36,777 nucleotides of DNA, from the NCBI GenBank assembly GCA_021796115.1, contig JAJYOP010000001.1, positions 1 to 36,777 of the forward strand. The letters run 5' to 3'. Shown here in pieces: positions 22,424-30,311 of the stretch. The first letter of the stretch is position 1; each line of letters begins with the position of its first letter. The notes beneath the pieces are model-generated. The model searched no databases and was not told the origin of the DNA. It saw only the letters and a list, made by a program, of their open reading frames with translations. Source of the stretch: a bacterium (GTDB taxonomy: Bacteria > Omnitrophota > Gorgyraeia > Duberdicusellales > 4484-171). The translations under genes were made by a program, and so were the position numbers.

Positions 22424-23560
22424 ATGAAAAAACAATTGAATATACCTCTTCTTGATTTAAAAAGAGAATACACTTTTCTTAAAAAAGAAATAAACAGGCA
22501 GATCAAGGAGTGTTTATCCAGCCAACACTGGATTTTAGGCGAAAAAACCACCCAGTTTGAAGAAAAACTTTCGGCATATCTTGGTTCGAAATATGCAATT
22601 GGGCTTAATTCGGGGACCGATGCGCTGCTTATTGCCTTAAGGGCCCAGGCAGTAAAACTAAAGAAAAAAGAATTTTTTGACCGCCGGGATGAAATAATCA
22701 CCACGCCATTCACCTTTGTTGCAACCGCAGAAAGTATTGTGCGTAGCGGTGCTACGCCGGTATTCGTCGATATTGATCCGCAAACTTTTAACATCGATCC
22801 GGAACAAATAAAAAAAGCGGTAAACAAAAATACAGCCGGAATAATTCCTGTGCATCTTTTTGGCTGCGGCTGCCGGATGGATAAAATATCCGCCATTGCT
22901 AAAGAGAAAGGTTTATTTATCGTTGAAGATGTAGCCCAGGCCTTCGGCGCGGAAGACGGAGCCGCAAAAAAATTAGGTACAATAGGGGAATGTGGGGCTT
23001 TCAGCTTTTTCCCTTCAAAAAATTTAGGCAGTTACGGAGACGCCGGAGCTGTTGTAACCAACGACGAAAAAATAGCTGACATTATAACGCTATTACGTAA
23101 CCATGGCCAGCGCAACCAGTATGATGCAGAATATATAGGTTATAACTCGCGACTTGATTCAATCCAGGCAGCAATTCTTCTGGCCAAACTTAAATATATA
23201 GATAAATTTAATGCCGCCCGCAGGAACTTAGCTGAAAAATATGATAAAGGCTTAGAAGGGGTTGAATTCATCCAAACTCATTTTACATTGAAAAACCATG
23301 TCTATAATTTGTATACTATTAAAGTTCCCAAAAAAATGCGCGACAGGCTTTTAACTTTTCTGAATAATAAAGGCATACAAGCAAGAATATATTACCCTAA
23401 ACCACTACATAAGATGCAGGCCTTTAAAGAAGCTAAACAGAGCGGTTCGTTAAAGAATACAGAAGAAGCTGCTCTAACGGTAATTTCACTACCTATAGAC
23501 CCTTTTCTAAGCAGCAGAGAAATATCTTACATATTAGAAGCTGTCAGGCGTTTTCGATAA
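22424..23560 (+). CDS. DegT/DnrJ/EryC1/StrS family sugar aminotransferase
   Basis: This PLP enzyme transfers an amino group to a keto-sugar nucleotide, usually from glutamate. The 378 residues contain GLNSGTDALLIALRA (60-74), the PLP-contacting Asp169 and Gln172 in IVEDVAQAFGAE, and the Schiff-base Lys199 in SFFPSKNLGSYGDAGAV. YNSRLDSIQAAIL and the RIYYPKPLH segment complete the family pattern. It resembles WbpE-type enzymes acting at C3 or C4 of UDP- or dTDP-keto sugars; the substrate is not determined. It ends the second region, just before the promoter of the next operon. Confidence 0.9.
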   Translation: MKKQLNIPLLDLKREYTFLKKEINRQIKECLSSQHWILGEKTTQFEEKLSAYLGSKYAIGLNSGTDALLIALRAQAVKLKKKEFFDRRDEIITTPFTFVATAESIVRSGATPVFVDIDPQTFNIDPEQIKKAVNKNTAGIIPVHLFGCGCRMDKISAIAKEKGLFIVEDVAQAFGAEDGAAKKLGTIGECGAFSFFPSKNLGSYGDAGAVVTNDEKIADIITLLRNHGQRNQYDAEYIGYNSRLDSIQAAILLAKLKYIDKFNAARRNLAEKYDKGLEGVEFIQTHFTLKNHVYNLYTIKVPKKMRDRLLTFLNNKGIQARIYYPKPLHKMQAFKEAKQSGSLKNTEEAALTVISLPIDPFLSSREISYILEAVRRFR

Positions 23561-23576
23561 TATAGATAGATATAGA

Positions 23577-23604
23577 TTGACAGGTAAAGGCAACAGTTTA
23601 TAAT
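23577..23604 (+). promoter_or_regulatory. Perfect-consensus sigma-70 promoter of the EPS operon
   Basis: TTGACA (23577-23582), a 16-base spacer and TATAAT (23599-23604), both hexamers matching the consensus exactly. The start of transcription is expected near 23611, two bases before the regulator ATG, giving an essentially leaderless mRNA. It is the clearest promoter in the window and marks the beginning of the compact third region. Confidence 0.75.
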
Positions 23605-23606
23605 AA

Positions 23607-23623
23607 TGTTCAATGTTTGAACA
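23607..23623. promoter_or_regulatory. 17-bp palindrome over the transcription start and start codon, likely operator
   Basis: TGTTCAA (23607-23613) and TTGAACA (23617-23623) are exact complements around a TGT centre. The site covers the predicted +1 and the first codons of a winged-helix regulator. This is where an autorepressor would bind. Binding by the adjacent protein is inferred, not shown. Confidence 0.55.
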
Positions 23624-23954
23624 ATACTTTAAGGAAGAAAGTCTCCTCGTTATTCAAGCGATAGAATCTTCTCCTTTCACCACACAACGGTTAATCGCTT
23701 CCAAGCTATCCATTTCTTTAGGCAAAATCAATTATACTTTAAAAAAACTTATTAAGAATGGCTTTATTGAAGCAAAAAACTATACCAACGGCAGCGATAA
23801 AGCCAGGGTATCTTATTTTCTTACTCAAAAAGGCACGGAAGAGAAAATACGTCTGATGTATTATTTTTTGAAGAAAAAAGAGGAAGATTATAAAAGGATA
23901 AAATTTGAATTTGAGAAAATAAATAAGGAGCAAAAAAAAGTCAATTATGTTTGA
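23613..23954 (+). CDS. EPS-associated MarR-type transcriptional regulator
   Basis: The 113-residue protein has a winged helix-turn-helix at about 8-75: the helices include TTQRLIASKLSISLGKINYT, then LKKLIKNGFIEAKNY, and the wing ends in YFLTQKGTEEK. A charged C-terminal helix (about 76-110) probably serves dimerisation. The sequence matches the small MarR-like family found at the head of exopolysaccharide clusters (SISLGKxNYxLKxLIxxG). It is the first gene of the compact operon. It starts directly downstream of a consensus promoter and within a palindrome, so negative autoregulation is likely. No ligand pocket can be assigned. Confidence 0.85.
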   Translation: MFEQYFKEESLLVIQAIESSPFTTQRLIASKLSISLGKINYTLKKLIKNGFIEAKNYTNGSDKARVSYFLTQKGTEEKIRLMYYFLKKKEEDYKRIKFEFEKINKEQKKVNYV

Positions 23955-24001
23955 TATATTTATGCACGATTTAAGAATCATTTTTTCGGGGAGATAAAAA
24001 T

Positions 24002-24514
24002 ATGGTAAAGCCAAGCAAAAAAGAGATTTTAGAAAGAGCGCGCAAAATAAAAATGATTATATTCGACTTTGACGGCGTATTTACCGATAATAGAGTCTTG
24101 GTTTTCGAAGATGGTAAAGAAGCTGTTTTTTGTAACAGAGGAGATGGCCACGGGCTAAAACTTTTGAAAGAAACCGGTATCAGTATACTCGTTCTATCCA
24201 CAGAAGCCAACCCTGTCGTAAACGCCCGCTGCAAAAAATTGAATTTGCGCTGTGTCCAGGCATGTGAAAATAAACTAAAAGTTTTAGAAAACGAGATACA
24301 GAAATTTAATCTGAAGGCTGATGAAATCGCCTATCTTGGCAATGACGTCAATGATTTGGAATGTTTGAGAGCCGTGGGATTTGCGGCTTGTGTGGCAGAT
24401 GCACATTCCTCGGTGCTTAAATGTTGTATTTATAAGACTGCGTCAAAGGGTGGCAACGGCGCAGTCAGGGAATTCTGTGATTTTATTATGGAAGCAAACA
24501 ATAAAAAAGGCTGA
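24002..24514 (+). CDS. HAD-superfamily sugar phosphatase, KdsC/YrbI-like
   Basis: This 170-residue HAD phosphatase has motif I FDFDGVFTDNRV (nucleophile Asp22, acid Asp24), motif II in VLSTEAN, the Lys of ENKLKVLE and motif III GNDVNDLECL. The tail KGGNGAVREFCDFIM is the characteristic C-terminus of KdsC (Kdo-8-phosphate phosphatase). No kdsA, kdsB or kdsD is adjacent, while a GmhA-like isomerase follows two bases later. It may therefore act on a heptose bisphosphate or another acidic sugar phosphate in this cluster rather than on Kdo-8-P; this is inference. CGGGGAG upstream is its ribosome binding site. Confidence 0.83.
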   Translation: MVKPSKKEILERARKIKMIIFDFDGVFTDNRVLVFEDGKEAVFCNRGDGHGLKLLKETGISILVLSTEANPVVNARCKKLNLRCVQACENKLKVLENEIQKFNLKADEIAYLGNDVNDLECLRAVGFAACVADAHSSVLKCCIYKTASKGGNGAVREFCDFIMEANNKKG

Positions 24515-24516
24515 CT

Positions 24517-25074
24517 ATGCAGGAAAAAAATATTAAGAATTACCAGACAAAACTTGTTAAGGCCCTGACTTCTTTTGAGTGGAGTCCTGTCGTTAAACTG
24601 GCAAAGGACATAAAAGCAGCGTGGAAAGATGGAAGGCACGTATTTTTGTGCGGTAACGGTGGAAGTGCAGCCAATGCAGCGCATATAGCAAATGATTTTT
24701 TATATCCTACGTCCCGGCTCAAAGGAAAAGGCATTAAAACGACTGCTTTATCTGTAAATCAGGCAATATTGACGTGCCTTGGCAATGATGTTGGTTATGA
24801 GAATATATTTTCGTTTCAATTGAAAACTTTGGGTGCAAAAAGAGATATTCTCATAGTTCTTTCCGGCAGTGGCAATTCACCTAATATTTTAGAGGCGGTA
24901 AATATCGCCAAGAAAATTGGAATGAATACTTATGCCATATTAGGGTTTGACGGCGGAAAATGCTTAAAGTTAGTCGATACCCCTATACACTTTGCTGTAA
25001 ATGATATGCAAATATCGGAAGATTTACAATTGATAGTTGGGCATATGCTGATGCAATGGTTGTGTCAGGAATAA
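24517..25074 (+). CDS. gmhA: Sedoheptulose-7-phosphate isomerase-like SIS protein (GmhA family)
   Basis: The 185-residue SIS-domain protein has the phosphate-binding GNGGSAANAAHIANDF at 46-61, VLSGSGNSPNIL for the second phosphate loop, and the C-terminal SEDLQLIVGHMLMQWL with the Glu and His positions used by GmhA. It would isomerise sedoheptulose-7-phosphate to D-glycero-D-manno-heptose-7-phosphate. Tight spacing to the phosphatase upstream (two bases), and the kinase/nucleotidyltransferase two genes downstream, support a heptose pathway. Another phosphosugar isomerase is the alternative. Confidence 0.85.
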   Translation: MQEKNIKNYQTKLVKALTSFEWSPVVKLAKDIKAAWKDGRHVFLCGNGGSAANAAHIANDFLYPTSRLKGKGIKTTALSVNQAILTCLGNDVGYENIFSFQLKTLGAKRDILIVLSGSGNSPNILEAVNIAKKIGMNTYAILGFDGGKCLKLVDTPIHFAVNDMQISEDLQLIVGHMLMQWLCQE

Positions 25075-25086
25075 ATTTTATCAAAA

Positions 25087-26085
25087 ATGAACAGGAAAAT
25101 AGTAGTTATAGGCAGCAATTCTTTTTCCGGGGCAAGTTTTGTAGCTTATTGCCTTAAGCAAGGTTTGGAAATATTGGGAATGAGCCGTTCCAAAGAACCA
25201 GCCAAGGCATTCTTGCCTTATAAATGGCTTTCGGAGAAATCAAGAAGGTCGTTTAAATTTCAACAATTTGATCTTAACCACGATACTTTAGCTATGGCTA
25301 AAGTAATAGAGAAATTTCACCCTCTTTATGTCATAAATTTTGCTGCGCAAAGTATGGTAGCTGAGAGCTGGCAGAAACCAGAGCATTGGTATGAAACTAA
25401 TATGGTAGCTAACGTAAAGTTACACGATAAAATAAGGCATTTTGAATTTTTGAAAAAATATATTCATGTGTCTACACCCGAAGTGTATGGCAATTGCATT
25501 GGTAATGTGATAGAAACGGCAGCATTTAATCCGAGCACGCCGTATGCCGCCTCAAGAGCGGCATGCGACTTACATTTACGTACTTTTTTCAATCAATATA
25601 AATTTCCTGTAAGTTTTACACGTGCTGCTAATGTTTATGGCCCGGGGCAGCAGCTTTACAGAATTATTCCGCGCACAATTATTTTTATAAAACTTGGAAA
25701 AAAACTTAAACTACATGGCGGTGGAGTTTCAAAGCGTTCTTTTGTTCACATCCGGGATGTCGCAGAGGCTACCTTAAAAATTGCTCAAAATGGTGTTAAT
25801 GGCGAAACTTACCATATCTCTACAAATTCATTTATATCAATTCGCAAATTGGTTGAAATGATTTTCCGGATGATGGGTGCCAATTTTAACGATTTGGTTG
25901 AAATAAGCGAGGAACGTCCCGGGAAAGACGCAGCTTATTTGCTTGATAGTAGCAAGATTCGCAATGAACTTGGATGGAAAGATAATATCAGCCTAGAGCA
26001 AGGTTTGGCTGAAACGATAAAATGGGTTTCCGATAATTTCAGCGAAATAAAAAATCAACCTTTAAACTATATTCATAAAAAATAA
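25087..26085 (+). CDS. NDP-sugar 4,6-dehydratase-like extended SDR with altered active-site residues
   Basis: The 332 residues form an extended SDR resembling RmlB/GMD dehydratases: NFAAQSMVAESWQKP (84-98), STPEVYG (129-135), RAANVYGPGQQLYRIIPRTI, and SFVHIRDVAEA. Two key motifs differ. The nucleotide loop reads GSNSFSG instead of GxxGxxG, and the catalytic YxxxK reads YAASR (Tyr153, Arg157). STPEV also replaces the STDEV of RmlB, keeping Glu but not Asp. From its neighbours it may act on an NDP-heptose, as GDP-heptose 4,6-dehydratases do in Campylobacter and Yersinia capsules; this is inference. Confidence 0.75.
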   Translation: MNRKIVVIGSNSFSGASFVAYCLKQGLEILGMSRSKEPAKAFLPYKWLSEKSRRSFKFQQFDLNHDTLAMAKVIEKFHPLYVINFAAQSMVAESWQKPEHWYETNMVANVKLHDKIRHFEFLKKYIHVSTPEVYGNCIGNVIETAAFNPSTPYAASRAACDLHLRTFFNQYKFPVSFTRAANVYGPGQQLYRIIPRTIIFIKLGKKLKLHGGGVSKRSFVHIRDVAEATLKIAQNGVNGETYHISTNSFISIRKLVEMIFRMMGANFNDLVEISEERPGKDAAYLLDSSKIRNELGWKDNISLEQGLAETIKWVSDNFSEIKNQPLNYIHKK

Positions 26086-26106
26086 AATACTAAAGAGGCA
26101 ATAATT

Positions 26107-27648
26107 ATGTTTACTGCGCATAAAAATATCCCTTTTTCTAACGCAAAGGATTTTTTTTCCAAAATAAGGGAAAAAGGCAAAAAAATTGTCCAGTGCCACG
26201 GGACATTTGACCTTCTTCATCCCGGCCACATTGTCCATTTTGAAGAAGCGAAAGCATTAGGCGACGTGCTGGTAGTCACGATTACCGGCCAGGAATATGT
26301 TAATAAGGGGCCGGGACGGCCATACTTTAATGATGCACTTAGGGTTAAATATTTAGCCTCGTTAGAATATGTTGATTACGTCGTGGTTGTTCCCTATTCG
26401 GCTGCGGCAGAAGCTATAGAGTGCATTCACCCGCATGTTTATTGTAAGGGCAAGGAATATGAAAATCCCGACATAGATGTAACCGGAAATATATACGATG
26501 ATATTAAAACAGTTAACCGTTTAGGCGGGGAAGTACGTTATGTCGGTTCAATTGTGTTTAGTTCAACCAAATTACTCAATAGACACTTTGAAGTTCATCC
26601 TCCGAAAATGAAAGAATTTTGTGCGAATTTAGCAAAAAAATATACTCCCAATAAATTTAGGGATATAGTGGAAAGTTTCAAAAAATTAAAGGTTCTTATT
26701 ATCGGTGACATAATTTTTGACCGTTATTCTACGGTAAAAGTGCAGGGGCTTACTTCAAAAAACCGCATTATTTCTACAAAATTTATAAACGAAGATACCC
26801 AGGCAGGGGGTGCTTTGGCGGTTTTCCGCCATGTAAAGCAATTTACACCAAAAGTTAAAATTATCAGTTTAAGCGGCACAGAGCCTTGGATTGATTCTAA
26901 TTTAGCAAAGTATATAAGCCCAAGTGAAGATGGAATAATCCGTAGTCCGGGTTTTACCACAATAGTTAAACAACGGTTTGTAGAGCCGCTTAACGAAGGA
27001 AAAGAACTGTCAAAATTATTCTCGCTAAATGTCATAGATGAACAGCGGCTTCCCAAAGAATTGGAAAAAATAATTTATAATTTAGTGAAAAGCTGCATAA
27101 AAGATTTTGATCTTGTAATGGTCATGGATTTCGGGCACGGACTTTTGCAAAATAACCTTCGTGAGTTAATCCAGGAAAAAGCAAAATTTCTTGCTTTAAA
27201 TTGCCAGACAAATAGCTATAACCATGGTTTCAATATCATCGACAGGCAATATTATAAAGCAGATTCATTTTCTCTTGATGAAACCGAAATAACCTTGGCC
27301 TGCGGTAAACGAGATATAGATTTTGCTGAAGAATTAAAAAAAATGCAGGAAAAATTGGAATCAGAATATGCTTGGTTAACCCGCGGTGCGACAGATACCA
27401 TAGGTATCAGAAAAGGCGAGCCACAGTGTGACTGTGTTTCTTTTGAAAAATCCGTAGTCGATACTGTCGGCGCCGGAGATGCATTTTGTTCTCTCGCATC
27501 GCTTGCGGCAGTAAAGAAACTCCCCATAGAGCTTGCTACTTTTATGGGCCAGCTTGCCGGTGCCCAGGCAGTACGTATTATAGGCAATGCAGAATCAGTC
27601 CAAAAAAATAGGTTTCTTAAAGGCGGGATGAGTCTCCTTAATTTTTAA
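26107..27648 (+). CDS. Bifunctional nucleotidyltransferase + PfkB/RfaE-like kinase, reverse HldE order
   Basis: Residues about 25-160 are a cytidylyltransferase-fold domain with GTFDLLHPGH (32-41, HxGH at 38-41) and FSSTK (151-155). Residues about 195-500 are a ribokinase/PfkB-like domain, starting KVLIIGDIIFDRYS, with TQAGGALAVFRHV and the catalytic Asp458 in DTVGAGDAFCSL. In HldE of E. coli the kinase comes first and the nucleotidyltransferase last, so the domain order here is swapped. Expected roles are phosphorylation of heptose-7-phosphate at C1 and later transfer of a nucleotide (ADP or CDP). The adjoining GmhA-like and HAD enzymes would supply the steps between. Confidence 0.84.
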   Translation: MFTAHKNIPFSNAKDFFSKIREKGKKIVQCHGTFDLLHPGHIVHFEEAKALGDVLVVTITGQEYVNKGPGRPYFNDALRVKYLASLEYVDYVVVVPYSAAAEAIECIHPHVYCKGKEYENPDIDVTGNIYDDIKTVNRLGGEVRYVGSIVFSSTKLLNRHFEVHPPKMKEFCANLAKKYTPNKFRDIVESFKKLKVLIIGDIIFDRYSTVKVQGLTSKNRIISTKFINEDTQAGGALAVFRHVKQFTPKVKIISLSGTEPWIDSNLAKYISPSEDGIIRSPGFTTIVKQRFVEPLNEGKELSKLFSLNVIDEQRLPKELEKIIYNLVKSCIKDFDLVMVMDFGHGLLQNNLRELIQEKAKFLALNCQTNSYNHGFNIIDRQYYKADSFSLDETEITLACGKRDIDFAEELKKMQEKLESEYAWLTRGATDTIGIRKGEPQCDCVSFEKSVVDTVGAGDAFCSLASLAAVKKLPIELATFMGQLAGAQAVRIIGNAESVQKNRFLKGGMSLLNF

Positions 27649-27673
27649 AAATTTTTTTAAAGAAGGACTTAAA

Positions 27674-28624
27674 ATGAACATACTTCTAACTGGCGGCTGC
27701 GGTTATGTAGGCACAATGCTTACCCCGGATTTATTAAACGAAGGGCATAAGGTTACGGTAGTAGATATTATGTGGTTTGGCAACTACTTAAGAAGTCACA
27801 AGAACTTAAAAATTGTCAAGGAAGATATACGTAATGCCGATAAAATCCCGATGAAAGGCATAGATGCGATTATACATCTTGCTAATGTTGCAAATGATCC
27901 CTGTGGAGAATTGAATTCAAAATTAAGCTGGGAAGTAAATGTTTTAGCAACTATGCATTTGCTTGAAGAGGCGGTAAAGTCAGGGGTTAAACAATTTGTA
28001 TATGCGAGCTCCGGCAGTGTGTATGGCGTCAAAGATGAACCTGAAGTAACAGAAGAACTTTCTCTTGTCCCGATATCCGATTACAATAAAACCAAAATGA
28101 TAAGCGAACGGGTAATCTTAAGTTACAAAGATAAAATTATTGCACAAATCGTCAGGCCGGCGACTGTATGCGGTTGTTCGCCAAGAATGAGGCTTGATCT
28201 TTCAGTAAACATGCTTACCGTGCAGGCTTTGGCAAAAAAGAAAATCACAGTTTTAGGAGGAAGCCAGACCAGGCCAAATATTCATATAAAGGATATGGTG
28301 GCCGTTTACCTGCATTTTCTTAGGATGGGTCAAAAAATACAGGGTATCTATAATGCAGGTTTTGAAAATATCTCTATTCTAGATATTGCAAAAAAAGCTG
28401 CAAAGCGCATTTCCTGCGAAATTATAATAAGTGAATCCAATGACCCTAGGTCCTACAGGCTTTGCTCTAAAAAATTACTGGCCGCGGGTTTCAAGCCCGC
28501 TTACTGCGTTGATAACGCGATAGATGAAATTATCCAGGAATTCGGTTCCGGTAAGCTCAAAGACGAAGACAAGTGGTATAACATTAGGACTATGAAAAAT
28601 TTAGATTTGACCAAGAAAATTTAA
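27674..28624 (+). CDS. NAD-dependent epimerase/dehydratase family SDR
   Basis: This 316-residue extended SDR has a standard GGCGYVG (7-13), HLANVANDPCGELN (68-81), SSGSVYG (112-118) and catalytic Tyr137/Lys141 in DYNKTKM. RPATVCGCSPRMRLDL and TRPNIHIKDMV are typical of a subgroup common in polysaccharide clusters. Its substrate is probably the nucleotide sugar built by the preceding genes; epimerase or reductase activity cannot be told apart. AAGAAGGACT precedes the ATG. Confidence 0.82.
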   Translation: MNILLTGGCGYVGTMLTPDLLNEGHKVTVVDIMWFGNYLRSHKNLKIVKEDIRNADKIPMKGIDAIIHLANVANDPCGELNSKLSWEVNVLATMHLLEEAVKSGVKQFVYASSGSVYGVKDEPEVTEELSLVPISDYNKTKMISERVILSYKDKIIAQIVRPATVCGCSPRMRLDLSVNMLTVQALAKKKITVLGGSQTRPNIHIKDMVAVYLHFLRMGQKIQGIYNAGFENISILDIAKKAAKRISCEIIISESNDPRSYRLCSKKLLAAGFKPAYCVDNAIDEIIQEFGSGKLKDEDKWYNIRTMKNLDLTKKI

Positions 28625-28633
28625 TAAAATTTT

Positions 28634-29293
28634 ATGGGCAAAGAAATTGATCTCTTAATAAATTATCCAAAAACTAAGCGTAATGTAAAAGAAAGAGGCG
28701 CGACTAAAACAGAAGAAGACCGTGCAATCGCACGCAAGTTTGATAAGGATTTTTTTGACGGTGACAGAAAGCACGGTTATGGAGGCTATTCTTATAATCC
28801 CAGGTTTTGGCAGCCGGTTATCCCTACTTTTAAGGATTATTTCGGTTTGACATCTAAAAGTTCGCTATTGGACATAGGCTGCGGTAAAGGTTTCATGTTG
28901 CATGACCTGGCAGAATTAATCCCCGGTATAACAGTTAAAGGTATAGATATTTCAGAGTACGCTATTAAGAATACTATAGAAGATATGAAACCCTATGTTA
29001 AGGTGGGCAATGCAAAGAAACTGGACTTTCCGGACAAGTCATTTGATGTTGTGATATCCATTAATACCGTGCATAATCTGGAACGGTTTGAATGCGCCCA
29101 GGCTTTAAAGGAAATTGAACGCGTGGCTAGAAGCAAAAGTTATATAACTGTTGATGCTTATCGGAACGATGAAGAAAAGAAGCTTATGATGATGTGGAAT
29201 TTAACTGCTAAGACAATCATGCATGTGGATGAATGGAAAAAATTTTTTAAGGAAGTCGGCTATACCGGAGATTATTATTGGTTTATCCCTTAA
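28634..29293 (+). CDS. Class I SAM-dependent methyltransferase
   Basis: The 219 residues contain SAM motif I LLDIGCGKGFMLHDL (78-92), the acidic end of beta 2 in VKGIDISEYAI (101-111) and a beta-4 segment FDVVISINTVHNLE. The N-terminal part (about 1-60), with KFDKDFFDGDRKHGYGGYSY, is a feature of sugar methyltransferases in O-antigen clusters. Methylation of the NDP-sugar made here is likely. It lies nine bases after the upstream SDR. Confidence 0.82.
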   Translation: MGKEIDLLINYPKTKRNVKERGATKTEEDRAIARKFDKDFFDGDRKHGYGGYSYNPRFWQPVIPTFKDYFGLTSKSSLLDIGCGKGFMLHDLAELIPGITVKGIDISEYAIKNTIEDMKPYVKVGNAKKLDFPDKSFDVVISINTVHNLERFECAQALKEIERVARSKSYITVDAYRNDEEKKLMMMWNLTAKTIMHVDEWKKFFKEVGYTGDYYWFIP

Positions 29294-29306
29294 AACTTAA
29301 ATATAA

Positions 29307-30311
29307 ATGGTTTTTATGGATAATTTCATAAAAAGAAATAAAAAAATTGCCTTGGAATTGTTCTATAAAATGAGCAAAATCAGATTTACAGAAGAAAAAA
29401 TAGCTGAGAAATATTCCGAAGAAAAAATGCGCTGCCCCACACATTTATATACCGGTCAAGAAGCTATTGCGGCAGCCGTGTGCACTTTATTAAAGCGCAG
29501 CGATTTTGTAATAAGCACTCACCGTTCACATGGCCATTATTTAGCTAAGGGCGGAGATTTAAACAAGATGATAGCGGAAATTTACGGAAAGGTTACTGGC
29601 TGTTCCAAAGGAAAAGGCGGTTCAATGCATTTAATCGATAGAAGAGTAAACTTTATGGGCAGCACGGCTATCGTAGCCGGAACGATACCGGTTGCCGTTG
29701 GCCTCGGGCTTTCGATAAAACTTCATAAAACAAACCAGGTAAGTTGTGTTTTCTTCGGAGATGGCGCGGTTGAGGAAGGTGTTTTTTATGAATCTATCAA
29801 TTTTGCAATTTTAAAAAAACTTCCGGTATTATTTATCTGTGAAAACAATCGTTATTCGGTATATTCTCCTTTAAAAGTCCGCCAGCCAGAGGGTAGGAAT
29901 ATTTATGAAATGGTTAAGGCAATGGGTTGCGCCACGGATTTTGGCGACGGCAATGATGCATTAGGAGTTTATGAAAAGGTCAAACCAGCAATTGAATCTA
30001 TTCGTAAGGGGAATGGTCCTTTTTTCTTTGAATTTGCAACATACAGATGGAGAGAGCACTGCGGACCAAATTATGATAATGATATCGGTTACCGCAGCGA
30101 AAAAGAGTTTGATTTTTGGAAGAAAAAAGACCCGCTTCGCCTTTTAGAAGAAAAACTTTTACGAAGCTCAGTAGTTAAAAGAAAAGATATTGAAACTATT
30201 GATGAAAATATTTCACAAGAGGTAGAGGCAGCTTTTGAGTTTGCTGAAAAATCTCCTTTTCCCGAAAAGGATGACGTTTTTAAACATCTTTACAACGAGT
30301 GTGCGCAATGA
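29307..30311 (+). CDS. Pyruvate dehydrogenase E1-like alpha subunit (TPP-dependent)
   Basis: The 334 residues match the alpha subunit of 2-oxo acid dehydrogenase E1: HRSHGHYLAKGGDLN (72-86), GCSKGKGGSMHL, and the TPP/Mg motif from GDGAVEEGVFYE (151-162) to NN (180-181) before RYSVY. It should bind TPP and, with the beta subunit encoded next, decarboxylate pyruvate or a related keto acid to an enamine that attacks an acceptor. No lipoyl E2 or E3 gene follows. A second ATG at 29316 is an alternative start. Its TGA stop overlaps the ATG of the beta subunit. Confidence 0.88.
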   Translation: MVFMDNFIKRNKKIALELFYKMSKIRFTEEKIAEKYSEEKMRCPTHLYTGQEAIAAAVCTLLKRSDFVISTHRSHGHYLAKGGDLNKMIAEIYGKVTGCSKGKGGSMHLIDRRVNFMGSTAIVAGTIPVAVGLGLSIKLHKTNQVSCVFFGDGAVEEGVFYESINFAILKKLPVLFICENNRYSVYSPLKVRQPEGRNIYEMVKAMGCATDFGDGNDALGVYEKVKPAIESIRKGNGPFFFEFATYRWREHCGPNYDNDIGYRSEKEFDFWKKKDPLRLLEEKLLRSSVVKRKDIETIDENISQEVEAAFEFAEKSPFPEKDDVFKHLYNECAQ

